Below, piece by piece: positions 7,734 through 14,098 of a DNA stretch of 14,098 bases; positions within the stretch are counted from its first letter, which is position 1, and each line of letters opens with the position of its first letter. Location: NCBI GenBank assembly GCA_964496755.1, contig CAZCBD010000056.1, positions 1 to 14,098 of the forward strand, in the 5' to 3' direction. This stretch comes from CAZCBD01 sp964496755. GTDB lineage: Bacteria; Bacteroidota; Ignavibacteria; Ignavibacteriales; Melioribacteraceae. Position numbers and translations under genes: made by a program. A model generated the notes under the pieces. It was not told where the DNA came from, did not search any database, and was given only the letters and a program-made list of their open reading frames with translations.

Positions 7734-7804
7734 ATTAATTGTGTTTATATTTTTAAACCGTTATTTTCTTGTTACCAACTTTGCTACCATCAGGGAGAAT
7801 AAAA

Positions 7805-8593
7805 ATGAAAAAAATTATTTTATTTCTTTTACTTTTTTGTACCGTAATAATTAGTCAGAACCAAAAATTTGTAATCGAAAAAAAATATGAATTCGAAATT
7901 TCTGCACGCGGAGTAAAATCTTTTGATATTGAAATTCCGGCAAATGCTAAAAAAATAAGAGCCAAAATTTACAACCATACCGCAATGATGAATTTAAAAA
8001 TTATTGGACCAAATAATGACGTACTTTCAAAAAATTCAACTTGGTCTAATTTATCGAATTGGAAAAAACCAATAAAATGTAGCGTTGGAATTGTAAATAA
8101 TAAACGACAACACCCCGGATTGTGGAAAATTAAAATTGAAGGCTCCGTTCACAAAAATGATATTAAAAAAATAAATTCCATTAAAGGTATTTTATTAATT
8201 GAAATTGAAACCGTTGGTAATCCGATTAAACAAAAACCAACTTCTCTTTTGCCTGTTGAAAAAATTTTTGAGTTTGAAATAGGAGCAAGAAATTCAAAAT
8301 TTTTTGAAATTAACGTACCGAAAAACGCTAAAAGAATTGAAGCAAAAATTGTTAATCACACTGAAATGATAAACCTGAAAATTATCGGACCAAACAATGA
8401 TGTGCTTTCGAAAAACTCAACTTGGTCTAATTTATCGAATTGGAAAAAACCAATAAAATGTAGCGTTGGAATTGTAAATAATAAACGACAACACCCCGGA
8501 TTGTGGAAAATTAAAATTGAAGGCTCCGTTCATATTAACAATGTTAAAAATGTAAATAAAATCTCAGGTAAATTAATTGTGAAAATAAAATAA
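7805..8593 (+). CDS. Exported protein of two tandem beta-sandwich repeats, function unknown
   Basis: I do not recognise a named family. The 262 residues start with a signal peptide (about 1-18, MKKIILFLLLF...), followed by two repeats at about 24-136 and 151-262, offset by 127 residues. Each runs from an FE(I/F)xxR strand through LKIIGPNNDVLSKNSTW to a HPGLWKIKIEGSVH motif. The layout and the PG-W-IK-EG strand resemble pre-peptidase C-terminal (PPC) or P-domain-like jelly-roll modules, which bind sugars or assist secreted enzymes; this is a weak resemblance and inference. Residues 63-116 and 190-243 are identical. ATG 7805 is chosen because GGGAG (7793-7797) lies seven bases upstream and the signal peptide begins there; an upstream in-frame start at 7769 would add 12 residues before the signal. 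It is flanked by the tricorn terminator and by the sigma/anti-sigma genes. No enzyme motif is present. Confidence 0.8.
   Translation: MKKIILFLLLFCTVIISQNQKFVIEKKYEFEISARGVKSFDIEIPANAKKIRAKIYNHTAMMNLKIIGPNNDVLSKNSTWSNLSNWKKPIKCSVGIVNNKRQHPGLWKIKIEGSVHKNDIKKINSIKGILLIEIETVGNPIKQKPTSLLPVEKIFEFEIGARNSKFFEINVPKNAKRIEAKIVNHTEMINLKIIGPNNDVLSKNSTWSNLSNWKKPIKCSVGIVNNKRQHPGLWKIKIEGSVHINNVKNVNKISGKLIVKIK
8036..8532 (+). repeat. 116-bp perfect direct repeat (8036-8151 and 8417-8532)
   Basis: The two copies are identical base for base and lie 381 bases (127 codons) apart within the same gene. Upstream, the matching segments 7991-8035 and 8372-8416 encode the same 15 residues but differ in 8 of 15 codons, all synonymously. 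Downstream, the protein itself diverges. The sharp edges suggest that one copy recently overwrote the other. Confidence 0.95.
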
Positions 8594-8614
8594 ATTGTGA
8601 AAATAAAATAAATT
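8575..8614 (+). repeat. 18-bp tandem duplication spanning the stop codon
   Basis: The unit AATTGTGAAAATAAAATA occurs at 8575-8592 and 8593-8610, with four more matching bases after it. The first copy encodes the C-terminal IVKIK and stop of the preceding gene. The second repeats this, stop included, just outside the gene. Confidence 0.95.
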
Positions 8615-8741
8615 CTGGAAATTGATTATTTTTCTTTTTCCAAAACACAGAAAATTGAATACACAAATATTATTCAAAACTTTCAATTTTATTTGAAAAA
8701 TTGTGTCTCAAAAAATTTGTATACTTATAAATTAATTAAAA

Positions 8742-8772
8742 TTGATTTTAATTCTTGATTAATTTACTTTTA
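8742..8772 (+). promoter_or_regulatory. Putative promoter of the sigma/anti-sigma operon
   Basis: TTG at 8742-8744, 20 bases, then TACTTTTA at 8765-8772 fit the Bacteroidetes-type -33/-7 pattern (TTG, TAnnTTTG) with one mismatch in the last base. The predicted start of transcription is about 8778, giving a leader of some 25 bases. The DNA is very AT-rich, so chance matches are likely. Confidence 0.4.
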
Positions 8773-8804
8773 AATAATTTAATGTTAAATAAAAGAGTAT
8801 TAAC

Positions 8805-9404
8805 GTGAGTAAATATACAAGCCTAACAGATTCAGAATTATTAATGAAAATAAAAAAATTTGATTCCAGGGCACTTGAAGAAATTTACGATAGATATTCA
8901 ACTCTTTTATATACTTTAGTTTTTAAAATTGTGGCCGAAAAAGATATTGCCGAAAAAATTATTGTAAATTTATTCGGAATCATTTGGAAAAAATCCTCCC
9001 AAATTAACTTTGAAAAAGGAAGCGGTTATACCTGGCTTGTACTTTTAGCAAGAAATCTTGCCGTAGATTTTATGCAGCGAAAAAATGGAAACACCAAGTC
9101 TGAATATAACACCGAGTACGAAGATTACTTTATATTTCCTCATCTGGCCGAAGGTATTGATGATTTGGATTATTTTACTGCAAAAAATATTTTACCCAAA
9201 TTAAAATCCGCCTATCATAATTTAACAGACGCTCAAAAATATGTAATAGATTTAGCATTTTATTCGGGATATAATTTGGAACAAATTGCAAAAGAGTTAA
9301 ATATTCCAGTAGAAACAGTTCGATCAAAAATAATGACCTCGTTACAAAATTTACGCGATAATTTACTTTCCGGTGAAGTTAACTCGGGAGAAATTAATGG
9401 CTGA
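8805..9404 (+). CDS. RNA polymerase ECF-type sigma-70 family sigma factor
   Basis: This is an extracytoplasmic-function sigma factor that redirects RNA polymerase in the cytoplasm when released by its anti-sigma partner. The 199 residues contain region 2 at about 22-92 (ALEEIYDRYSTLLYTL, then WLVLLARNLAVDFMQR) and region 4 at about 138-188. The region 4 helix-turn-helix is YNLEQIAKELNIPVETVRSK. There is no region 3, as expected for the class. It starts with GTG at 8805, with AAGAG (8793-8797) seven bases upstream. Its last eight bases overlap the start of the anti-sigma gene, so the two are translationally coupled. Pairing with an RskA-type anti-sigma places it in the SigK-like ECF group. ECF factors often transcribe their own operon, which would involve the promoter just upstream. 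The regulon is unknown; the adjacent exported repeat protein is a possible target. Confidence 0.92.
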   Translation: MSKYTSLTDSELLMKIKKFDSRALEEIYDRYSTLLYTLVFKIVAEKDIAEKIIVNLFGIIWKKSSQINFEKGSGYTWLVLLARNLAVDFMQRKNGNTKSEYNTEYEDYFIFPHLAEGIDDLDYFTAKNILPKLKSAYHNLTDAQKYVIDLAFYSGYNLEQIAKELNIPVETVRSKIMTSLQNLRDNLLSGEVNSGEING

Positions 9405-10536
9405 TAATCAAATTTACGAAATGATAAGTGCATTTGCTATCGGTTGTATGGATGAAGAAAATTTTATTCACTTTTTAGATTACATACAATCCGGCGGTGA
9501 ACTTCCTGAGGGTGAACTTGGAGAAATGCAAAATGTTATGGCTTTGCTACCTTTGATGATTGAACAAATTCAACCCGATCCGAAACTAAAATCTAAAGTT
9601 GCAAAAAAACTATTGTCTCTAAAAAATGAGATTAAAAAAAATAAAAGAAAAACAAAACTTCGAAAAACATTAGTTCAAGAAACTAGACTTCAAGAAACAA
9701 ATTTTCAGAATACTGAAATAAAACCGGAAAAAAATATTAATCCGAACTTAATCTCAAAAAATGTTAAAGAAAAAGATAGTATTAATAACTCAAAAGAAAT
9801 CAATCAATCGGCTAACGAAACAGCAAAAAATTTACCATCGGAAAGAAAAATTCTTAAACCGTTGGATTTACCGATTCAACAAATAAAAGAAGAAAAAACA
9901 AAATCGACAAAAACCAATAACATTGATAAAAGAAACACGTCAAAAAAAGTTTCAAACTTACCCGAACCAATCATAAAAGAAAAAATAATTGAAAAAAATT
10001 CCGGACTATACAAATATCTTTCAATACTATTTTTCTTTTTGTTTTTAGCAGTAGGATATTTGTTAAATACCCAAAATACTAAAATAAATAACCTTGAAAC
10101 TGAAATAATAAAAAAACAAAACAGCCTTGAAAACAGAACCGGCTTATTAGAAAAATTTGTACTTGAACATCAAAAACTAATTGATTTCTTTTCTCGTGGG
10201 AACATCAGATTAGTAAATATGGGTGGCACTAAAGTAAACCCTAAAGGTTCGGGCAAACTGCTTTTTTCATTGGAAAAAAGCGAAGCATTATTATACGTAA
10301 ATAATATGCCGGCTCTTGAAGAAAATGAAATTTATGTTGTTTGGCTTGTTAGCAGAGGCAGATCATATCCTTTAAAATCTTTTAGACCCAATGAAACTGA
10401 AAAATATATTCACATTGAAGAATTACCTTATATAATTGAGGAAAATATAAATATGTTTCGTCTAACAAAAGAAAAAGACAATATTCCCGACATCCCCGAA
10501 GGAAAAACTTTTTTATACGGAATTTTTAAAAAATGA
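9397..10536 (+). CDS. RskA-family transmembrane anti-sigma factor
   Basis: It is the probable inhibitor of the sigma factor encoded just upstream, holding it at the inner membrane. The 379 residues divide into a short N-terminal anti-sigma domain (about 1-75, including YEMISAFAIGCMDEENF), a charged Lys/Asn/Glu-rich linker (about 76-203), and one membrane helix (about 205-224). A short coiled coil (about 228-262) and an outer RskA domain (about 268-379) follow. That domain has the typical ALLYVNNMPALEENEIYVVW strand pair. The His/Cys zinc motif of ZAS-type anti-sigmas is absent, as in RskA-like proteins. The roughly 125-residue linker is unusually long. ATG 9397 is preceded by GGGAG (9386-9390) at six bases and overlaps the sigma stop codon in ATGGCTGA, so an upstream start at 9373 is unlikely. 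No terminator follows it. Confidence 0.88.
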   Translation: MADNQIYEMISAFAIGCMDEENFIHFLDYIQSGGELPEGELGEMQNVMALLPLMIEQIQPDPKLKSKVAKKLLSLKNEIKKNKRKTKLRKTLVQETRLQETNFQNTEIKPEKNINPNLISKNVKEKDSINNSKEINQSANETAKNLPSERKILKPLDLPIQQIKEEKTKSTKTNNIDKRNTSKKVSNLPEPIIKEKIIEKNSGLYKYLSILFFFLFLAVGYLLNTQNTKINNLETEIIKKQNSLENRTGLLEKFVLEHQKLIDFFSRGNIRLVNMGGTKVNPKGSGKLLFSLEKSEALLYVNNMPALEENEIYVVWLVSRGRSYPLKSFRPNETEKYIHIEELPYIIEENINMFRLTKEKDNIPDIPEGKTFLYGIFKK

Positions 10537-10545
10537 ATATGTTTT

Positions 10546-10604
10546 TTGAATATAAATACAAAGACCTGTTAAATATATTCTATTTATTTCGATAATTAAT
10601 AATC
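10546..10604 (+). promoter_or_regulatory. Weak candidate promoter and operator of the marR gene
   Basis: TTGAAT (10546-10551), 17 bases, TTAAAT (10569-10574) could be a sigma-70-like promoter. Just downstream, GATAATTAATAATC (10591-10604) is palindromic at 12 of 14 positions, a plausible site for autoregulation by the MarR protein. Both calls are weak because the whole 114-base gap is AT-rich. Confidence 0.22.
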
Positions 10605-10650
10605 TTAACATTAATTTATTTAACTTAGAACTAATTTAATAGGTGAAAAA

Positions 10651-11094
10651 ATGAGTAAAACTATTAGCAAAAAAATGGGAGCCTTAAATGCTTGGTTAGA
10701 ATTATATAAAGCATCAACGCTCATCAACAAAAAAACTATTACTGAACTAAGTTCGGTCAAAATTACATTACCTCAATTTTTCGTATTAGACGCTTTAGTA
10801 AAAAACGGGGAAATGAATGTAGGTCAGCTTTGTGAAACAATGTATGTTTCCGGAGGTAACCTTACATTGGTTTTAGACAATTTGCAAAAAATGAATTACG
10901 TAGAAAGAACAATAAATAAACAAGATCGCCGTTCGCTTAATGTAAAATTAACAAAAGAAGGAAAAAAGGCTTACGATAAAGCATCCCCTGTTCAAGAAAA
11001 AGCAATTAGTACAATTTTTAGTGTTTTAACTGTAGACGAATTAAAAAAACTAACCTCTACCCTAGCTAAATTATCGGATGCCGTATCAAAATAA
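10651..11094 (+). CDS. MarR family winged-helix transcriptional regulator
   Basis: MarR proteins are dimeric repressors that release DNA on binding small phenolic ligands or on cysteine oxidation. The 147 residues show the family plan: N- and C-terminal dimer helices around a winged helix-turn-helix at about 42-100. The recognition region is at 56-78 (NVGQLCETMYVSGGN...) and the beta wing contains the hallmark Q-D-R-R (91-94) before SLNVKLTKEG. The only cysteine, C61, is in the DNA-binding domain and not at the N-terminal position used by OhrR peroxide sensors, so redox sensing is not predicted. AGGTG (10641-10645) sits five bases before ATG. The next gene follows after 59 bases without an obvious terminator, so co-transcription with the thioredoxin lipoprotein is likely, and that gene may be its target. 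The inducer cannot be read from sequence. Confidence 0.92.
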   Translation: MSKTISKKMGALNAWLELYKASTLINKKTITELSSVKITLPQFFVLDALVKNGEMNVGQLCETMYVSGGNLTLVLDNLQKMNYVERTINKQDRRSLNVKLTKEGKKAYDKASPVQEKAISTIFSVLTVDELKKLTSTLAKLSDAVSK

Positions 11095-11153
11095 TTTTTT
11101 GTTTTTTGCATAACCAACGGGGTCTTATTTCTTAATCATTTTAAGGAGTATCT

Positions 11154-12995
11154 ATGCAATTTAAGAAATCAGCTTTAATCTCGTTGGTTATGGCAATTTT
11201 CTTTGCCTGTCAACCAACTGATAATAAGACCTTTAATTATTCGCCCGAAAAACCAACACAATCCAATGAGATAACCGTACAGTATAATCCTGTTGCAACC
11301 CCATTAAAAGATTCTAAAGCTATTGATATGGTTATTTATAAAATCGGCGAATCTTTGAACAAAACTTCTTCCGTTGAATTACAAAAAGAAAATAATTTAT
11401 GGACAGGAAAAATTAAACCTACAGAAAAAGACCAAGTGTTCTTAATTAAATTCACAAACGGAAACGTTACTGATAACAATAACAAAAAAGGATATGAGAT
11501 TTACTTATTCAAAGATGGTAAAAAATATCCTAATGCCGAAACAGTTTTAAATGTTACAAAATTAAAGTATAAAAGAATTCTTAACGTTGAACCGAATGAA
11601 GAAAAAACTTACAAATTATTATCTGCCTCGGATGCTTTAAGACAAAAACATTTTTATACTTATATTAAACTGTTATCAAAATTTGATGAAAACAAAAAAG
11701 ATAGTATAATTTCTTTCATCGTTACTTCAATAGAAAAAAAAGATTCTTTAACAAAAAACGATTATTCAATTCTTTCAAAATTTCATCCGACACAAAAAGA
11801 AAAATATAAAGCGGAAATGAATAAAAAATTTAAACCGGATGAAAGATTTACAGAATTAAATAAATTGTTTTCAATCAAAGATCCGATAAAGACTATAAAA
11901 GCCGTAAAAATATTTGCCAAAAAATATCCTAATGATAAACTCACTTCGATGATATTTGATTCGGCAATTGGAAAATTAGTTGATACAAAAAAATATAAAA
12001 AGGCCATTAAACTATTAGAAAAAAATGAAAGTATCGCCGGATCAGGATCTTATAATTCAATTGCTTGGTCACTTTACGAAAATAAGCAAATGTTAGATAA
12101 GGCTTTGGATTTAGCATCAAAAGGTATTGAAAAAGAAAATGAATCAATGCAACAAAAACTAAAAAAAATTCCTCCTTTTTATACAAAAAAGGAATTTGAA
12201 AAAATATTGAAGAGAAGTGCAGCCAACATCTATGATACTAAAGGTGCAATTTTAGTTGAACTAAAAAAATTCAAAAAAGCTGAAGATATTTTAGAAAAAG
12301 CAACCCGGTACAATAATTTCAATGATGCCTCAATTAATGAAAGATACATTACATCTTTAATTAAAAACAAAAAAAATAAATTAGCCAAGAAGGTTATTGA
12401 AAAAGTAATTTTAGCCGGAAAATACAATGATAATATTATTTCAATGTTAAAAGGTATTTTTGATGGCACTGAAAAACAATGCGAAAAATATATTTCCGAT
12501 TTAGTAAATAAATCAAACGAAAAGCAAATTGAGGAAATTAAGAAAGAAATGATTAATAAACCCGCTCCTGATTTTAAATTAAAAGCAGCTGACGGTAAAG
12601 AAGTAAAACTTTCTGATTTCAAAGGAAAAGTTGTAATTATTGACTTTTGGGCAACATGGTGCGGACCTTGTAAAGCCTCTTTTCCGGGTATGCAAAAATT
12701 AGTCGATTATTATTCCAATAATAATAACGTAGTATTCTTATTTGTTAATACATGGGAACGTGTTGATAATAAAATTAAAAACGCTAAAGATTTTATTACC
12801 AAAAATAATTACAAATTTCCGTATCTTTTAATTGATGCTGAAAATAAAGCGGTTACCAGCTATAAGGTTGAAGGAATTCCAACTAAATTTATTGTTGACC
12901 CCAAAGGCAATATTCGATTTAAAGATGTCGGTTTTCCGGGCGAAGTTGAGATGATTCAAAAAATGAAAATCATGATTGATTATTTAGCTAAATAA
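11154..12995 (+). CDS. Lipoprotein with C-terminal TlpA/AhpC-like thioredoxin domain
   Basis: It is a probable membrane-anchored thiol-disulfide oxidoreductase of the periplasm. The 613 residues begin with a lipoprotein signal ending in IFFAC (lipidated C19). A beta-rich Ig-like segment spans about 25-140, and a long Lys-rich helical region (about 145-455) resembles degenerate TPR repeats. The C-terminal thioredoxin fold covers about 467-613. It opens with the AhpC/TSA-like PAPDFKLKAADGKEVKLSDF, carries the redox motif W502-C-G-P-C506, and has the cis-proline P576 in GIPT. TlpA/ResA-type proteins reduce disulfides, for example in cytochrome c maturation or repair of exported proteins; the substrate here is unknown. 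The helical middle could hold a partner protein. AAGGAG (11143-11148) lies five bases before ATG. It follows the MarR gene and ends in a terminator. Confidence 0.9.
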   Translation: MQFKKSALISLVMAIFFACQPTDNKTFNYSPEKPTQSNEITVQYNPVATPLKDSKAIDMVIYKIGESLNKTSSVELQKENNLWTGKIKPTEKDQVFLIKFTNGNVTDNNNKKGYEIYLFKDGKKYPNAETVLNVTKLKYKRILNVEPNEEKTYKLLSASDALRQKHFYTYIKLLSKFDENKKDSIISFIVTSIEKKDSLTKNDYSILSKFHPTQKEKYKAEMNKKFKPDERFTELNKLFSIKDPIKTIKAVKIFAKKYPNDKLTSMIFDSAIGKLVDTKKYKKAIKLLEKNESIAGSGSYNSIAWSLYENKQMLDKALDLASKGIEKENESMQQKLKKIPPFYTKKEFEKILKRSAANIYDTKGAILVELKKFKKAEDILEKATRYNNFNDASINERYITSLIKNKKNKLAKKVIEKVILAGKYNDNIISMLKGIFDGTEKQCEKYISDLVNKSNEKQIEEIKKEMINKPAPDFKLKAADGKEVKLSDFKGKVVIIDFWATWCGPCKASFPGMQKLVDYYSNNNNVVFLFVNTWERVDNKIKNAKDFITKNNYKFPYLLIDAENKAVTSYKVEGIPTKFIVDPKGNIRFKDVGFPGEVEMIQKMKIMIDYLAK

Positions 12996-13018
12996 TAAAA
13001 TTAATTCAAACAAAACTT

Positions 13019-13048
13019 AAAACCGAATCAATTTGATTCGGTTTTTTT
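13019..13048 (+). terminator. Intrinsic terminator after the thioredoxin lipoprotein gene
   Basis: AAAACCGAATCA (13019-13030) and TGATTCGGTTTT (13034-13045) pair perfectly around a three-base loop and run into Ts to 13048. It closes the marR-lipoprotein unit. Confidence 0.92.
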
Positions 13049-13146
13049 ATGGCAATCATTACTACTAAGCCTTTATCTATTTACATAAAGTAATCAAATT
13101 AAATTATCTTATCCTTTCACTAAAAAAATGAACCTCTCAAAAATTT

Positions 13147-13175
13147 TTGTTTGATAGATAATAACATTATATTTA
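13147..13175 (+). promoter_or_regulatory. Putative promoter of the DUF1015 gene
   Basis: TTG at 13147-13149, 18 bases, then TATATTTA at 13168-13175 match the -33/-7 pattern (TTG, TAnnTTTG) except for the last base, the same deviation seen before the sigma gene. It lies between the preceding terminator and the start codon, where a promoter is required. Confidence 0.4.
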
Positions 13176-13226
13176 AAACTGCAAAAAATTTTCTTTTTTT
13201 TAACCTATAATGTATGGAGTGAATAG

Positions 13227-14098
13227 ATGGCTGTAATTAGACCTTTTAGAGGAGTAAGACCTGATACAAAAGTTGCTCACCTTGTAGTAAGTGTTCCTTA
13301 CGATGTAGTAAACAGAGAAGAAGCTGCTGAAATAGTAAAAGACAATCCAATAAATTTTCTAAGAGTAACCCGCTCTGAAGTTGAAATGGATAAAAACGTT
13401 GACGCATATTCAAAAGAAGTTTATGAAAAAGCCAAAGAGATTTATGAAAGAATTAAAAAAGAAGCTCCCTTGGTACAAGATGAAACCCCTAAATTTTATG
13501 TGTACAAATTGAAAATGGGTGAACAAGAACAAGTTGGTATTGCCGCAACCTTTTCTGCTGATGATTACAATAACAATGTAATTTTGAAACACGAAAAAAC
13601 AAGAAAAGTAAAAGAAGACGATAGAACAAATCATATTATTACAACTAAAGCTCAAACAGGTGCCGTATTTTTAACTTATCGCGGAATTAATGAAGTAAAC
13701 GAATTAGTTAATAAAACTATGAACGAAACTGATCCGATTTATGATATCACTACTCCCGATAATGTAAGACATACTTTTTGGATTATGCCTGAAGATTATA
13801 ATGATGTGATAGTTTATGAAATAGGCAAAGTTAAAAACTTATATATTGCCGACGGACACCACAGGGCTGCAAGTGCAGCTCGCTCACAAGCTGTAGCTAA
13901 AGAAAATAATCCTAACCATACCGGCAATGAAGAATACAATTATTTTATGGCTGTTTTATTCCCGGGAGAACAACTTAAAATACTTCCTTACAATAGAATT
14001 GTATTTACATTAAACGGAAATACGGAAGAAGAATTTTTAAATAAAATAAAACAAAACTTTAACGTTGAAGAATCAGGAATTAAAGAACCAACTTCCCC
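13227..14098 (+). CDS. DUF1015 family protein, possible free-serine kinase (3' end cut off)
   Basis: The frame stays open to the window end, giving 290 residues; family members are usually about 400 or more, so the C-terminus lies outside. It opens with the DUF1015 signature MAVIRPFRGVRP and SVPYDVVNREEA (about residues 23-34). The conserved YIADGHHRAASA motif is at 206-217. Characterised relatives SbnI and archaeal SerK phosphorylate free L-serine to O-phosphoserine, so a role in serine metabolism is likely; in Bacteroidetes such genes often sit beside serA or serC. That neighbourhood cannot be checked here. GGAG (13216-13219) lies seven bases before ATG, and the gene follows a terminator, so it starts a new transcription unit. 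There is no signal peptide, so it is cytoplasmic. Confidence 0.88.
   Translation, partial: MAVIRPFRGVRPDTKVAHLVVSVPYDVVNREEAAEIVKDNPINFLRVTRSEVEMDKNVDAYSKEVYEKAKEIYERIKKEAPLVQDETPKFYVYKLKMGEQEQVGIAATFSADDYNNNVILKHEKTRKVKEDDRTNHIITTKAQTGAVFLTYRGINEVNELVNKTMNETDPIYDITTPDNVRHTFWIMPEDYNDVIVYEIGKVKNLYIADGHHRAASAARSQAVAKENNPNHTGNEEYNYFMAVLFPGEQLKILPYNRIVFTLNGNTEEEFLNKIKQNFNVEESGIKEPTS

Noticed and set aside
7769..7804. Upstream in-frame ATG for the two-repeat protein
   Set aside because: It would put 12 residues ahead of a clear signal peptide and has no SD, whereas ATG 7805 has GGGAG at seven bases.
8651..8690. Inverted repeat AAAATTGAA/TTCAATTTT as a terminator for the repeat-protein gene
   Set aside because: The stem is nearly all A-T, the loop is 22 bases, an alternative overlapping pairing exists, and no T-run follows.
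12230..12622. A 130-codon open frame on the minus strand inside the thioredoxin lipoprotein gene
   Set aside because: It is fully antisense to a well-supported gene, has no SD or recognisable domain, and its Phe/Ser/Leu-rich composition is what a Lys-rich gene gives on its opposite strand.
13410..13655. An 81-codon open frame on the minus strand within the DUF1015 gene
   Set aside because: It is antisense to conserved DUF1015 coding sequence, and its Phe-rich translation is typical of a shadow frame.

Overview
The window is AT-rich (roughly 30% GC) bacterial chromosome, densely packed and without tRNA, rRNA, IS or CRISPR. The gene content points to the Bacteroidota/Ignavibacteriota/Chlorobi group: a secreted bacterial tricorn protease, a sigma/RskA-type anti-sigma pair, a TlpA-like thioredoxin lipoprotein and a DUF1015 protein. 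Several upstream regions carry boxes resembling the Bacteroidetes-type promoter (TTG, about 18-20 bases, TAnnTTTG). Most genes also have clear Shine-Dalgarno (SD) sequences (GGAGG, AAGGAG, GGGAG), and one starts with GTG. True Bacteroidia largely lack SDs, so an Ignavibacteria-like lineage is favoured. This placement is inference.

Layout. 1-238 is the clpB leader, with an RNA hairpin and a perfect 14-bp palindrome. 239-2866 is clpB (disaggregase). It converges on a minus-strand operon (SDR oxidoreductase, then bacteriohemerythrin, 4041-2877), and the two units share one bidirectional terminator whose loop holds the clpB stop codon. 4042-4444 is a divergent regulatory region: a palindrome overlapping the probable SDR start site, then a probable unrecognised structured small RNA (about 4208-4345) with its own promoter box and terminator. 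4445-7684 is the tricorn protease with its full catalytic tetrad, closed by a strong terminator. 7805-8593 is a secreted protein of two tandem repeats carrying a 116-bp perfect DNA repeat that looks like a gene-conversion tract. 8805-10536 is the overlapping ECF sigma/anti-sigma pair. 10651-11094 is a MarR regulator, followed by a thioredoxin-domain lipoprotein (11154-12995) and a terminator. 13227 to the window end is a DUF1015 gene cut by the edge.

Functional theme. Much of the window concerns protein quality control, envelope and stress: ClpB in the cytoplasm, tricorn protease and thioredoxin lipoprotein outside the inner membrane, envelope-stress-type sigma signalling, an O2/diiron hemerythrin and a MarR regulator. 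No single new multi-gene system is evident. The best candidates for something undescribed are the small RNA at 4208-4345, the gene-converted two-repeat exported protein beside the sigma/anti-sigma pair, and a hemerythrin with a Gln in place of one expected His ligand.
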